NCBI GenBank assembly: GCA_025529335.1
Contig: JAMYHX010000287.1
Coordinates: 36,336-100,335 of the forward strand
Origin: Rhizopus sp. PT2906
Taxonomy: Eukaryota; Mucoromycota; Mucoromycetes; Mucorales; Rhizopodaceae
Reading direction: 5' to 3'
Length of the DNA stretch: 64,000 nucleotides
The notes beneath the pieces are model-generated. The model did no database searches and was not told the origin of the DNA. It saw nothing but the letters and a program-made list of their open reading frames with translations. The translations under genes were made by a program, and so were the position numbers. Positions 34,163 through 45,481 of this stretch are shown piece after piece; within the stretch, counting starts at the first letter, position 1; each line of letters begins with the position of its first letter.

Positions 34163-36904
34163 ATGACAAAAACCAATTACAGAGAGCAGCTGGAATGGTT
34201 TAATTCGATCATAAAACCAAAGATAGTAACTAAATATATACCAAATTATAAATCTATATCATTACCGCAACAAAATAATCAAGGTACACTCCACATAAAT
34301 CCCTTTTCTTTTGTAAATAGTAACAACATTTTCTTAGAAACAAATAATAATTCAGCTACAGAATACCAACTTCCTGTTTTTTCATTTTCAAATTTATTTA
34401 GTCAAGGTCAAAAGATTAATTCAGAGCCAACCGGCCTTGCAAGATCATCATCAGCAACAACAACAACAACAACAACAACAACAACTCGTATTGACGACAA
34501 TATTGACATAAAAGTAGTAGGGACTAAAAGGACGACATCGGAGGATACAGACTTTATCGATCTGACAGATAGTCAACCAAAAAAGCGTCAGAAATATGAA
34601 GATACTTTCCTAGAACAAGATGTGATAGACTTTGACGATGACTTTGAAGAAGAAATACAGCCATCTTTATCGCTCCAATCAGATACCACAGATATTAAAA
34701 CACAAATTAGAGAACTTGAGGATCGACGCAATCAAGTGAGCAATGCCATCCTAGACGGTCTAGGCATGATTACTAAGGCACAGCAAGATGAATTGATGAA
34801 AGAAAGAAGAGAGTTAAATGAAAAGATCAAGGAACTAGAAGAAAAATTATCAGCAAATAATACATCGACGACTCCTTTAGCTACACCTACTACCTTGCCA
34901 ATGAATGACACAACCAATCAAGTGACATCGCCCTTCTTTAAAGAATCTGTAAAAGCAACGATACCCTCTATACCAACCATCAGATCAACCAATAATAACA
35001 ATGACCAACCCTCATCTCAACGCGAGCAAATATATCCATGGTCAAGAGACGTCAGAAAAGCACTTGTTCAAAATTTTAAGCTGTCAGAGTTTAGACCCAA
35101 CCAACTAGAAGCGATCAACACGACACTCAATGGCGATGATGTGTTTGTACTTATGCCGACAGGTGGCGGTAAGAGTTTATGCTACCAACTGCCTGCCATT
35201 ATTCAAAACTACAAGACACAGGGTGTCACCTTTGTTGTCTCTCCACTCTTGTCACTTATGCAAGACCAGGTCGAACAGCTGGTCAAGGGTCGAGGCATTG
35301 CAGCAGGCATGCTCAACAGCTCCGTCAATGCTGCTCAAAAGAAATGGATCTACAATGACTTGTATAAGGACAATCCTACCTTACAACTTCTCTATATCAC
35401 TCCAGAACTTATGAGTAAGTCGGACCAGTTGCGAAACGTGATGGATAATCTGTATAGTCGTAGCAAGCTGGCAAGATTTGTAATTGACGAGGCACATTGT
35501 GTCTCGCAATGGGGACATGATTTCAGACCGGACTACAAGCTGTTGGGCTCATTGAAGCAGCTTTACCCAAAGGTACCTATCATGGCTCTTACAGCTACGG
35601 CCAATGATGCAGTTCAAAAGGATGTTATTCATAACTTGAGCATGAAAGATTGTAAGATACTCAAACAGAGCTTTAACCGAAATAACCTAGTGTAAGTAGT
35701 GCTTGTAATCATATTTTCTCTTCTTCTAATGAGTTGAATCTAGATATGAAGTGGTCGAACGAAAAGGAAAGCGTAACCATTTAGATGAAATTTATGAGTT
35801 TATCAAGGAACGACCTATGGAATCTGGCATCATTTACTGTATCTCACGCAAGGACTGTGAGCAGGTTGCTGAATCATTGAGAAGAAACTATGGTGTGTCC
35901 ACAAAGCATTATCACGGCAAGATGACAGCAGCCGAACGAACCGAAGTGCAGAATGAGTGGCAAACTGGCAGGATCCGTGTAATTGTGGCGACGATCGCGT
36001 TCGGCATGGGAATTGATAAACCTGATGTGCGATACGTCGTACATTTTTCGATGCCGTCCTCGCTTGAAGGTTACTACCAGGAAACAGGACGTGCTGGACG
36101 AGATGGGTTACCAGCCATCTGTCGTCTTTATTATTCCTTTGCGGACATGCGTACCCACAACTTTTTGATTGATCAAGGTGATGGTAGCTGGCAGCAGAAG
36201 CAACGACAGAGAGATAATTTGAATACCATGATGCGGTATTGCGACAACAAGGCAGATTGTAGGCGAAAGCAGATCCTGAGTTACTTTGGTGAGCGATTCA
36301 ATCCGGCTCTGTGTCAAAAGATGTGCGATAATTGTGTGGCAAATCAGCATTCGGTCAGTTTCTTAAAGAACATGTCAACAGAGGCTCAGCAGATGTGTCG
36401 ACTTCTTCAACAGATCCATCCGGATCGTATCACCTTGTCTCAATTGGCAGACGTGTTTAGAGGTTCAAGAGTGAAGCGAATTATAGAGCATCAGTATGAT
36501 CAATTGAATGGATATGGCGCGGGTAAATCAATATCAAAGATAGATGTTGATCGTCTATTGAAGGCGATGGTGGCGGACGATATCCTTGCTATCAAGTCAG
36601 AATGTAATAATGCAGGGTTTCCTATTTCTTTTGTTGTGGTAAGTCATATAGGCATAAATGTATAAAAAGACAAATCATTGATTTACTCTATAGATGAGTT
36701 CAAAATTCGAGTCTTTGATGAACGGTCGTCATACGGTTCTACTTAGTTTTTCACCTAATGTAAGTAAAGTGTCTAGATAAGAGCAAAAAGCACTCATATT
36801 TCTCTTAATAGACGAATGGAAATGGAACATCGAGAGGATTTATATCTGCAAGACAACACTCTGCAAATACAGCATCTTCTGCATATAATACCAATAGAAA
36901 CTAA
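34163..36904 (+). CDS. RecQ-family DNA helicase (BLM/Sgs1-type core)
   Basis: ATP-driven 3'-5' DNA helicase for recombination and replication-fork repair. Exons 34163-35691, 35744-36638, 36694-36759 and 36812-36904 give 860 residues. The N-terminal 290 residues are disordered, with a threonine run from an ACA repeat, acidic patches and a coiled coil (REQ-like ELEDRRNQV). The helicase core shows motif I MPTGGGKSLCYQLP, motif II VIDEAHCVSQWGHDF, motif III MALTATA and motif VI QETGRAGRDG. The RecQ zinc-binding region CRRKQILSYFG ... CQKMCDNC and a winged-helix RQC domain follow. After RQC only about 60 residues remain, with no HRDC domain, so it is shorter than Sgs1. The ATG at 34163 is used rather than an upstream GTG. 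Confidence 0.93.
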
Positions 36905-37005
36905 TTTAATAATAAAACCCTTTCTTTTATGCCCAATGTGTCACACTGGCTTTCCATATATAAAGCACGTACAGAGAGAGAGAATAAATAGGGTTTATTA
37001 CTATA

Positions 37006-38580
37006 TCATTTATGCACACAGATAACCGATTTCGTTTCAGGAGGCATACAAAACTTCCAACACTTTAAAGAACAAAACCGAACTCTTCTGACAACGGCAG
37101 GATGTCCGGCAAAACTCTTGACCTGTACAGAGGTAATCCACTCATTCACAAAGGGCCTTGAGCAATGAGAGCAGGATTTGGTAAATCGAAGGTCTTGAGC
37201 CAGATGATCAGGCAAGAGATCAAATGGTATAGCTACTGCCTCGGAAATGATCGTACGAGCAGCCAGTTCACGAAGAGAAGGCAGCAGCTGGGTTTCGGAA
37301 GGCAAAGCACTGGGGGTATCTAGCAAGATGGGGGAGATATCTTGAGAGGTATAATGTGACTTTGAGATATTAAGCTGTCGTGCGTGAAAAGAGAGTTCAT
37401 GATCAATCGTTGCATCATCATCCTGTTGCAAGGACTCTAGTGATAAAGTGGAGGAAGATGGGACATCACATAATGGGTCCACTAGGAGTCGTCGAGAGGT
37501 ACCAGGCGATTGAACAGGTGACCGGGGTAAGGCACGCTGGGTCATTTGAGATAATATTTTTGTATAAGGGTCCTGAGACGTTTGCTGTAGGTCACAGTGG
37601 CCAGGGCGAGTCAAAGGGTTGCCTGTGATAAGTAAAGCGGTTGAGGATAATCGTTCGAGTATTTCAGCAGGCATGATACACAATAAGTTTTCACTGATAT
37701 CAAATAGTTCTAGTTGATGAAGGTTCATTAGGTCGGAAGGTAAACAGGTGAGATGGTTCTTGGACAAGTTGAGTGATTTCAAGCGAGTACATCTGGCTAT
37801 TGACTTTGGTATATAATCCAATTGATTATGGGACAGGTTTAGAGATATTAAACTGAACAAGAAAAAGTTATCGGGTAAAAGACGTAATTGGTTATTGGAT
37901 AGGTCTAAATCTTCTAATGTTTGCATACGGGTGATAGTCGGAGGTAGTTCTTTTAATTGGTTTCCACCATAGACAGAACCAAGATGTAAATGCTTTAGAT
38001 GAGTCCAATAGTGAATAGTAGGAGGTAATTGACTGATCTGGTTGCCTGAGATACGTAATGTGATCAGGTTAGGCGTCTTCTTTGGTAATTCAGCTGGTAT
38101 ATGTGTAATCTGATTTTGTGATAGGTTGAGAACCTTTAATTGTTTTAGATTATAAAATTCGGTTGATATCTCCTTGAGTTGATTTGATGCTGCATTGAAT
38201 ACTTGTAGTTGATTCAAATAAGTAAACATCTCCTTTGGTAACATTGTCAGATTGTTTCGTGAGATATCCAATTCTGTTATGGAATCAGTCGTCCTTAGAG
38301 GTAATAATTTAAATAGTTCTTCACAAGTCAATCCTCTTCTTCTAAGCATGATGACTCCATTTTGATTTAGTCTAAACTTCTTTTCAATATAGACATCTTC
38401 TCTTTTAATAGGTTTCTTGTTCTTTCTTATATGTTGACCTAGTACAGATGGATCATCTATACATGATTCAATATCCAATAGTCCATGTTCAATATATCTC
38501 ACAGGAGGTTGTTTATCAAGTGATAGCACACCAGTTAATGATTTACCATCCAATAAGTCATTATGTATGTTGGGTGGCAT
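37006..38580 (-). CDS. leucine-rich-repeat protein with C-terminal cysteine pairs
   Basis: Single exon, 524 residues, starting MPPNIHNDLLDGKSLTG. Residues about 95-330 contain roughly ten LRRs of the LxxLxLSxNxLxxLPxxI type (for example ITELDISRNNLTMLPKEM, LISLNLSHNQLDYIPKSI), the SHOC2/plant intracellular Ras-group style. The C-terminal 60 residues have CSHCSRPF and RFCSLKCW, a likely zinc-binding pair. LRR proteins of this type are scaffolds in signalling; the partner is unknown. It converges with the RecQ gene, about 100 bp between stops. Absence of introns is unusual for this neighbourhood. Confidence 0.85.
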   Translation of the reverse strand: MPPNIHNDLLDGKSLTGVLSLDKQPPVRYIEHGLLDIESCIDDPSVLGQHIRKNKKPIKREDVYIEKKFRLNQNGVIMLRRRGLTCEELFKLLPLRTTDSITELDISRNNLTMLPKEMFTYLNQLQVFNAASNQLKEISTEFYNLKQLKVLNLSQNQITHIPAELPKKTPNLITLRISGNQISQLPPTIHYWTHLKHLHLGSVYGGNQLKELPPTITRMQTLEDLDLSNNQLRLLPDNFFLFSLISLNLSHNQLDYIPKSIARCTRLKSLNLSKNHLTCLPSDLMNLHQLELFDISENLLCIMPAEILERLSSTALLITGNPLTRPGHCDLQQTSQDPYTKILSQMTQRALPRSPVQSPGTSRRLLVDPLCDVPSSSTLSLESLQQDDDATIDHELSFHARQLNISKSHYTSQDISPILLDTPSALPSETQLLPSLRELAARTIISEAVAIPFDLLPDHLAQDLRFTKSCSHCSRPFVNEWITSVQVKSFAGHPAVVRRVRFCSLKCWKFCMPPETKSVICVHK

Positions 38581-38744
38581 TTAAAAATAAATAGAGAAAT
38601 ATAAAGAAAGAGAAAAAATTTATCAGATTATACCACTTTATCTGATTTTTATTTCGGGCATTTAATTTTAAAGGACGCTTAAAAATGGCACATCACAGAT
38701 ATTTACTACACCCTTGTTTAATTACAAGTATAGAATTTATCTGA

Positions 38745-38772
38745 TGAAGAAATAATAATAGTAGTAATAATA

Positions 38773-38812
<40 letters not shown>
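38745..38812. repeat. (AAT)n microsatellite
   Basis: A tract of AAT/AGT trinucleotides of about 60 bp in the promoter-side spacer of the LRR gene. Simple repeat; no coding role. Confidence 0.85.
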
Positions 38813-38984
38813 TAGTCTCAAGCAAAAAAAGAAAGAGATACGAGTGATATGTAAATACAAATGATTGGTTATGTTGCATATGACTAAAAAAATCAAATCA
38901 TTGATTGTATAAAGGCTCAATATTCGGTGGAAATTATCTACCTTGCTTTTTCATTCTCTCATTTTGGAAATTATTAAACCCTGA

Positions 38985-39759
38985 ATTTCACACTGTATTG
39001 CACGCTCTACTGAGGATATCTTTAGCATCGAAAAGAAATTGAAAAGGTGCGTTATCTTTGTGGCTAATCCCAAATGTGCTTAATGCTGAGGGCGAAGGAC
39101 CGTATTTTTCTACATAAAAGGCAGCCACTTGCTCACCATCCATATCTTCCAGTTCATGTCTTCTACGATCCAGTTCGATATGATGGCGAGAAGTTATCTT
39201 CGATGTAGAATCGGGTTCTTCAACGTCCTCTTCAATAAAGCCATATTTATTGTATTACGTAAATGATTATTTAGTTGCGACTTTGAGATAGTGAGGCCTT
39301 CAAGTTGTTTAGTCAAACTTTTCATAATATCATCCGAAAATAGTTGAGGATCATTATCCAATAGACCCTGTAGATACTCGTTATGCTTAGTAGTGAACGA
39401 GCTTTTAGAGCCACTGTTTCCTTCGGATTTCTTATATGGGATCTCCTCTGTTTCTTTATAGCTATTCCACCATCTTAATGGAGTGCGATAATTTATATTT
39501 AGGTCTTTTGCAGCCTTGGCCACCAACCCACACGTTCTTCAGGCTTTTCAATTACACAATCTATAAACGTCTCTCTGGTAAAATCGCTATAGTTTTTGTA
39601 TGATCTATCCGAATCTGGTACTTTAGTCTTCGGTTGCTTTTTAGGAAAAGACTCTTCAACAGTTTTCTCCGGGCGTTTAACACTTAAATAGGTTCTCTGA
39701 CTAGTAATTGTTTCAAGAATCACATTCGGATCATCAATTTGTGTAAGAACATCCTCCAT
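38985..39759 (-). pseudogene. broken DDE-type transposase fragment (IS630/Tc1-mariner-like N-terminus) joined to an unrecognised coding stretch
   Basis: From 39759 the frame reads FTRETFIDCVIEKPEERV; after one missing base near 39525 it continues VAKAAKDLNINYRTPLRWWN, a helix-turn-helix typical of IS630/Tc1-like transposases, then LDNDPQLFSDDIMKSLTKQ and KSQLNNHLRN. Near 39250 the frame changes again to a stretch beginning KYGFIEEDVEEPDSTSK and continuing to VEKYGPSPSALST, ending at about 38985; I do not recognise that part. No DDE catalytic region was seen, so this is a truncated relic. Family placement rests on the HTH region only. Confidence 0.5.
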
Positions 39760-40708
39760 CGGATCGTAAACGATTTCTCCTCATTATAAATGTTGTCTTG
39801 TCCATCTTTATAAAAAATGTGCTCATTGTTGGAAAATATTTTTAGTAGGAAAAAAAATAACAACAAAATTCAGTTAAGAAGAAAAGGGGACAATTTTGTA
39901 AGTTAACTGCCTAATTTAATTACTTAGCATAGACAAATATTCTTGGCCAAAATGACAAAAAGCGTTGAGCTTATGACATTTATTTTTCAATTTCTCCCAA
40001 TTGTTTTTGCATTTCAGCCAATCATTTTTATGAAAATGACAGTTATTTTTGTGAAAACGCCAATTTCCATAGATTTGACTGTATATCAGTTTATTTTTTT
40101 ACATCAGGCTGCTATTTTTAATTCCAAGGTCAACCATATGTTCTGTTATTATTATTTTAATTGAATCTTATACTCGTAGATTAACATCTCCTTTTATTCT
40201 TCAAACAAATCTATTCTGAAACGTATTTGGTAATGTCAAGCAATGGTTACATATGAATGCATTAAAGTTCCTTATCAAATAAAAGTTGAGAATGAATGGT
40301 TCTATTATCTATGGAAAGTGAAGATAGATGATAGCTTCCTTTTATGGTAAATACATTCTCCATAGAACTTATTTCAAAAGAATACGTCATTCATTAGTTC
40401 AGTAAAGAGAAGAAAAGAGAAAGAGAGAGAATGAGAAAGAAAAAGGCATAGAATACAAGCCACTGAGTTTGCACACACGCCCTGTCAAAACTTTAAAATG
40501 GGTAATTGTAACCGTGATACGAGAATTGATTGGTTCCTTCGTGAGAAAATTACTAAATGAAGCCATTGTGCCCAAGTATGGTGTACAAAAGGGAAGATTA
40601 TTTTAAGCTCGAGATTTTGTTTATCGGCGTAGATAACACTTGCCCCACATTTTTAAATTCTTTTTTTTTTTTTTCTCTTTTTTATTTTTTTGTTCCTATC
40701 TATAAACC
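39760..40708. other. spacer and promoter of proline dehydrogenase
   Basis: No supported gene. 39950-40110 has repeated AAATGACA / CAATTTTT-like words, perhaps the outer part of the broken transposon. 40400-40450 is purine-rich (GAGA). The final 60 bp is poly(T)-rich 5' UTR. Confidence 0.4.
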
Positions 40709-42617
40709 ATGCACCGAACTATCTCTTTCGCTGCTCGCGCTGCACCGCCTACTTCCTTACGCTTATTAAGACCCCATGCATCACCGCCAACGGTACACAG
40801 AGCATTCTCTTCTGCTACTAGTAAACCAAAAGCATCTCGTCTTCCATTTAAAAGTATCGCTGCTAGTGTGGCCTTGACATCATCATTCTATCTCTACTCT
40901 CGTAGTATTGCTGAAGCAGAGGCAATCCATAACTACAATACCAACCCGAGCATGACAACGGTGGCCGAGTTACAAGATATGGACAACCGTATCGCTGTCC
41001 AAGCCAAGACAACTGAAGAACTTGCTTTGGCTCTCTTTGTCTACCGCCTGTGTGCTTTCCCTTGGTTAGTAAATGCTGCACCTCATTTGATTGCTGCCGC
41101 CGAACGACTCCATCTTCAGGCCCCTGTCTATTGGTTTATCAAGCAAACCTTTTTCCGTCATTTCTGTGGTGGTGAAACATCCGAGGAGTGTATCTCCAGT
41201 ATGGATAAATTAGCCCAGTCTGGGATCAATTGTATCTTGGACTTATCAGTAGAAGCTGACTTACATTTAGATAAGCAGGAGGAACGACCCGAAGGCCAAA
41301 GTAAATACTATCGTGATGAACAACAAGCCGATGTGATCCTAAAGATGATCAAGACATGTATCCAAACCGCTGCCGGGGGTGCATCCGCTAACGCCATGGT
41401 AGCCGTCAAGGTCACTGGTTTTACTGCCCCGGAGTTACTCTTGCGTCTGAACCAGGCTGTTACTGCCCTTGATCAAGCCTTTTTAGATTATCAGCAAAAT
41501 GGCCATCTAGATGCTCAAGGTGTCTCTCAAGTCATTCAAAAGGTACTACCTCCTGCTGAAAGTCAAGAACAAGAACAGAAGCGTCAATCGATTATCGATC
41601 ACTTGAAACGTGAGAAGGGTACCTTGGATCTGTTAGAGTTTAGAAAATTATTTAATTTACAAGGCCCTGGTCGGGATATCTGGTGGAAAACAAGTCAGAT
41701 GGATTCCAAGTCGGTTATGCTTACCTCCGAAGATCTCGAAGCTTATGATCGTATGATTCAACGTGTTGATGAAGCTTGTTCTTTGGCTCATCAACTCAAG
41801 GTTGGTGTCATGGTAGATGCAGAGCAATCCTACTTTCAAAACATTATTGATCATGTTGCTATCAACCTTCAACGTAAATACAATCGCCGTATAGAAAACC
41901 AGTACTCTGGACCCACTGTGTATAATACTTGTAAGTCAGTTTAGTGCATGGAGAAATTCCAGAAACTAAAAAAAAAAAATAATATTTATAGATCAAATGT
42001 ATACAAAATCCGCACGGGGAAAGTTAGAATTGGATGTTGAGTTATCAAAGCGAGAAAACTTTGTATTTGCTGCCAAGTTAGTTCGTGGTGCCTACATGGT
42101 ATCTGAACGTAAACGCGCATTAGACATGAACTATCCTTCACCTATTCATGATACACTTGAAGATACTCATGATTCTTATAATGGTGGTGTTAAATATTTG
42201 GTCAACAAATTGCGTGAACATCAAGAATCTACAGGCGAAACACTCACTGTGTCTAACTCACCCATTGTCTTTATGGTTGCCAGTCATAATCGCGACTCAG
42301 TCATTCTGACGATAGAGGAGATGGAAAAAAATCATATCTCACCACACTCAGGTGTTGTTCTCTTTGGCCAACTGTTTTCCATGCAAGATCAGATCTCCTA
42401 CACTTTGGCTCGTCATGGATACGCTGCTTACAAATACCTGCCATATGGTATGATTGATGAAGTCATTCCTTACTTGCTTCGTCGTGCTCAAGAAAACTCT
42501 TCTATCCTTGGTGGCCCCGGTGTAGCCCATGAACGTCAATTGATGTGGGATGAGCTCAAGAACCGTATTACAGGAAAGGCCACTAAGCCTGATGTATCTG
42601 TCAACACAACTGCTTAA
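40709..42617 (+). CDS. put1: proline dehydrogenase, mitochondrial
   Basis: FAD enzyme that oxidises proline to pyrroline-5-carboxylate in mitochondria. Exons 40709-41930 and 41992-42617 give 615 residues. The N-terminus MHRTISFAARAAPPTSLR is a presequence. Core motifs include VMVDAEQSYFQ, FAAKLVRGAYMVSERKRA, MVASHNRDSV, LFGQLFSMQDQISYTLA and KYLPYGMIDEVIPYLLRRA, the last pairing the YxPYG and RRAxEN elements that bind proline. Between residues about 255 and 325 there is an insertion with an EF-hand-like look (FLDYQQNGHLDAQGVSQVI). It converges with GMPPA; 138 bp separate the stops. Intact. Confidence 0.94.
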
Positions 42618-42755
42618 ACCACATTTCTTTCTTTTTTTATTCCCCATCTTTACCATTTTTTGTATCATAGTAAATAGTAGTCATAATTACACTTTTTTAG
42701 ATTGAATAAAAAAAAAAAGAGCCTGTTTGAATACATTTCTGTGGTTGGTTTATTT

Positions 42756-44109
42756 TTACATCAAGATTTCATTATGATAACAAGACTTGAGTTCCTTATG
42801 GGGTAAAACGATGCAATTACGAATAATCGTCTCATCCATCACAGATACATCTTTACCTAGAATAGTTATACTTTGGCTTTTGACTCCATTTTTCATCATT
42901 GAACTGCCGTCTTCACCATAGATAGGACAGCCCTCGACTCTAGACCAGGACCCAATTCGACTATTCCAACCAATGATAGAGTGAAGAATACAGCTTGCCT
43001 TTCCTACCTGAACATTATCCAACAAGATGCTATCTTTCACTCTCACTCCTCCCATAATCTGTACTCGAGGACCAATAGAGACATTGGGACCAATCTTGGC
43101 TGAGGGATCTACCTGTGCTGAAGGATGAATATAAACAGCGCCTATAATTTCGGGCCCATCCGGCCTATCATTTCTGGCCAATCTCTCTGACTTCTCACAG
43201 GCAGCTGATTCAAGATAAAGTGCGTTAGCAGCAATAGCAGATCTACATAGAGCGAATCAATGATGTCAGTTCACCTGTATACGTCTCATTTGTTTCTCTT
43301 ACCCAGCCGTTTTAATCTGCTTCCAAAACTCTTGAGTGACATGAACATAAAGATTATTACTCTCTGTCAAGGGTCTCAAAATGTCTTGTTCTAGTCTCAA
43401 CTCATCTCTTGAACTTGACATGAAGAAATCAGTCTGATGCTCATTTTCCTTGCGATCCAATGCCTTTTTCATTTCTGCAAACACAGACACGTCAAAGAGG
43501 AAGACACCACAAGAGATCAGATCAGAGATGAACGTATCCGGCTTTTCTACATAATGAAGCACTTGGTTTGTATCTGGATCAGCAATAAGGCATCCATAAC
43601 GCGTCGCTTCACTTGCGGGGACCTTGGTGCCTAACATTGTACACACACCACGATGCTTCATGTGAGAACGAATCATGTCGTTCAGGGGGAAGGAACAGGC
43701 GATATCAATGTGCATCACAAAAAACTGTTTGGTATGTCCTCGTAAGATCTCGTCTCTGAAATGATAGATGCCTCCTGCCGTGCCTAACGCGGAGTATTCG
43801 TGCAAATAACTAAATGATGGTCAATAGAATGTTTTTTTTTTTCATACCGAGAGTGACTTACCGTATCTTTAAGTGAGGGAACTCATTGGATGCTGTTTCG
43901 ATATAAGGAGCAAATACTTTGTCTTCGAATAAACCAATAATTAATACTTCCTTTAGTCCTTCCACTTTGGATAAAGCATCGAGATGATGATGAATGAGAG
44001 GACGTCCTGCAATAGGGAAAAGTGGTTTTGGACAGTTGAGTGAAAGAGGTCGAAAACGTGTGCCTCTGGAAGGTCCACCGACAAGAATGACAGCCTTTGA
44101 TTCAGACAT
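42756..44109 (-). CDS. gmppa: mannose-1-phosphate guanylyltransferase, alpha subunit (GMPPA-like)
   Basis: Regulatory partner of the GDP-mannose pyrophosphorylase complex. Three exons (from 44109, a second ending 43299, a third ending 42756) start MSESKAVILVGGPSRGTRFR. The GGPSRGTRFRPLS loop is the GMPPA form of the nucleotidyltransferase motif (GMPPB has GGFGTRLRPL). LHEYSALGTAGGIYHFRD and YGCLIADPDTNQVLHYVEKP follow. The C-terminal left-handed beta helix shows hexapeptide repeats (SAKIGPNVSIGPRVQI). It also has an extra segment GEDGSSMMKNGVKSQ typical of the alpha-type C-loop. All intact. The catalytic paralogue GMPPB lies about 6.7 kb away at 50798. Confidence 0.92.
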
Positions 44110-44249
44110 TCAGTTACAAAAAGAAATAAAGGAGGAGAAAATCATGGAAATAATTATTTAATAAATCGATTCAGCACAAAAAAGGTTAAACGAGAAGCTA
44201 TTTTTGGATTAAGTGAATAGCAAGCACTGGTCTAAAAATAATATCGCAT

Positions 44250-44720
44250 ATATACGACATCTTGGGACGACATTACTTTCTGGAAATTAAGACAATGGAA
44301 AACAACATTTCTGAAACAACCATATACTATTCCTGTGCCTGTCAAGCGTACAGAGAAAGAGTTGCGGTTTCACGACTTGTGTAATGGTCAACCTTCAGAA
44401 AATATTGAATTTTTATGGATCCAAAACACTTGTGGGAGGCTTCCATTGTGTATCAAGGAGTTCAAAGAGCAAGAGAAGAACTGATTAACATACTGATCAA
44501 CGGTGGCAAAGAAACACATATGACAGAGAGAAAACACCAGTTGTTGCTTTCGGCTCAGGAATGTTCGGAAAGGACAGTGTTAGATTCAAAGAGCATAGAA
44601 CAGGAATAACAGATGTCCTATACAAAGCACTAAAAAGAAGAGAAAGGCAAGGTGATGTTATAGTTGCAACAGTTGGCGAGGTTAGAACGTCAAGGGTAAA
44701 AAAGGGCTACTCTTTAATTT
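44250..44720 (+). pseudogene. decayed TnpB/Fanzor-like RuvC fragment
   Basis: Reading across several stops gives VVAFGSGMFGKDSV, then TGITDVLYKALKRRERQG and DVIVATVGEVRTSR. That order (RuvC-II strand, helix, strand, then a GE/DExxTSR element just before the zinc ribbon) parallels the 7.7-10.8 kb pseudogene, where the corresponding segment is VLLIDEFKTSS. From memory, Mucorales genomes carry transposase-like proteins with a very similar GMFGKD and IDEFKTSR pattern followed by a Cys ribbon. Here the zinc ribbon and RuvC-III are missing and upstream frames are broken, so it is a dead relic of a different subfamily. Homology call is by pattern only. Confidence 0.5.
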
Positions 44721-44942
44721 TGATTAACCTAATAACTAGCTATAGGTATGCAGCTCCTGCACAACTACTTTCCTTGAGCTTCCATAGCATCCTTCGTGGA
44801 TGTGGTAGATCGCATAAATCTCATTGTGATATCTTTCTGGAGTATAGATATTTACTACTAGTAATAAAAACACCTTTTTTTTACAACGGAATTTGAACAC
44901 AGTTTATATGCAAAAAAAAAAATAAAGAGGGGGGGGGGGAAT

Positions 44943-45437
44943 TTAACCAAGTGGTTTCTGTTGTGTGGTATCATAGACACGAATGATCTTATTTTGGTCG
45001 CTGTCATTCTGTGAAAAGGCGTATCCTCTATTTCTTTTCAAACGTTGGATTCTTCGAACTTTGTTAACAGCTTGTCTAAATCGATCCATGCGAGGTCTAT
45101 AATCTGGTAGGTTGTATTTCTGGATCTCTTGAACAAAGTGGTATGGCAATGGACGATACATTCTTTTGGCACTATAAACATGTGTTTATATCAACATACA
45201 TTATCATTCAAAATCACTTACTATTTCCAGATAAAGTCACGCAAGTTGCAAACAAAAGGTACCAAAAGAACAAAGAGCCAAAAGTTGACGTTACCCCAGA
45301 GCATAGGCACAATACCATAATACTCGGGAAAGATATCCACAGAGATAGCAGAGCCAATGTATGAGACCACAGGAAGATAAATAAACCAAATCAACATAGA
45401 TCCTGGAATAGCAATCACTGTATATTTTGTCCAAATA

Positions 45438-45481
<44 letters not shown>

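Noticed and set aside
38693..38920. frame with long Leu run
   Set aside because: Translation of an AAT microsatellite; no gene.
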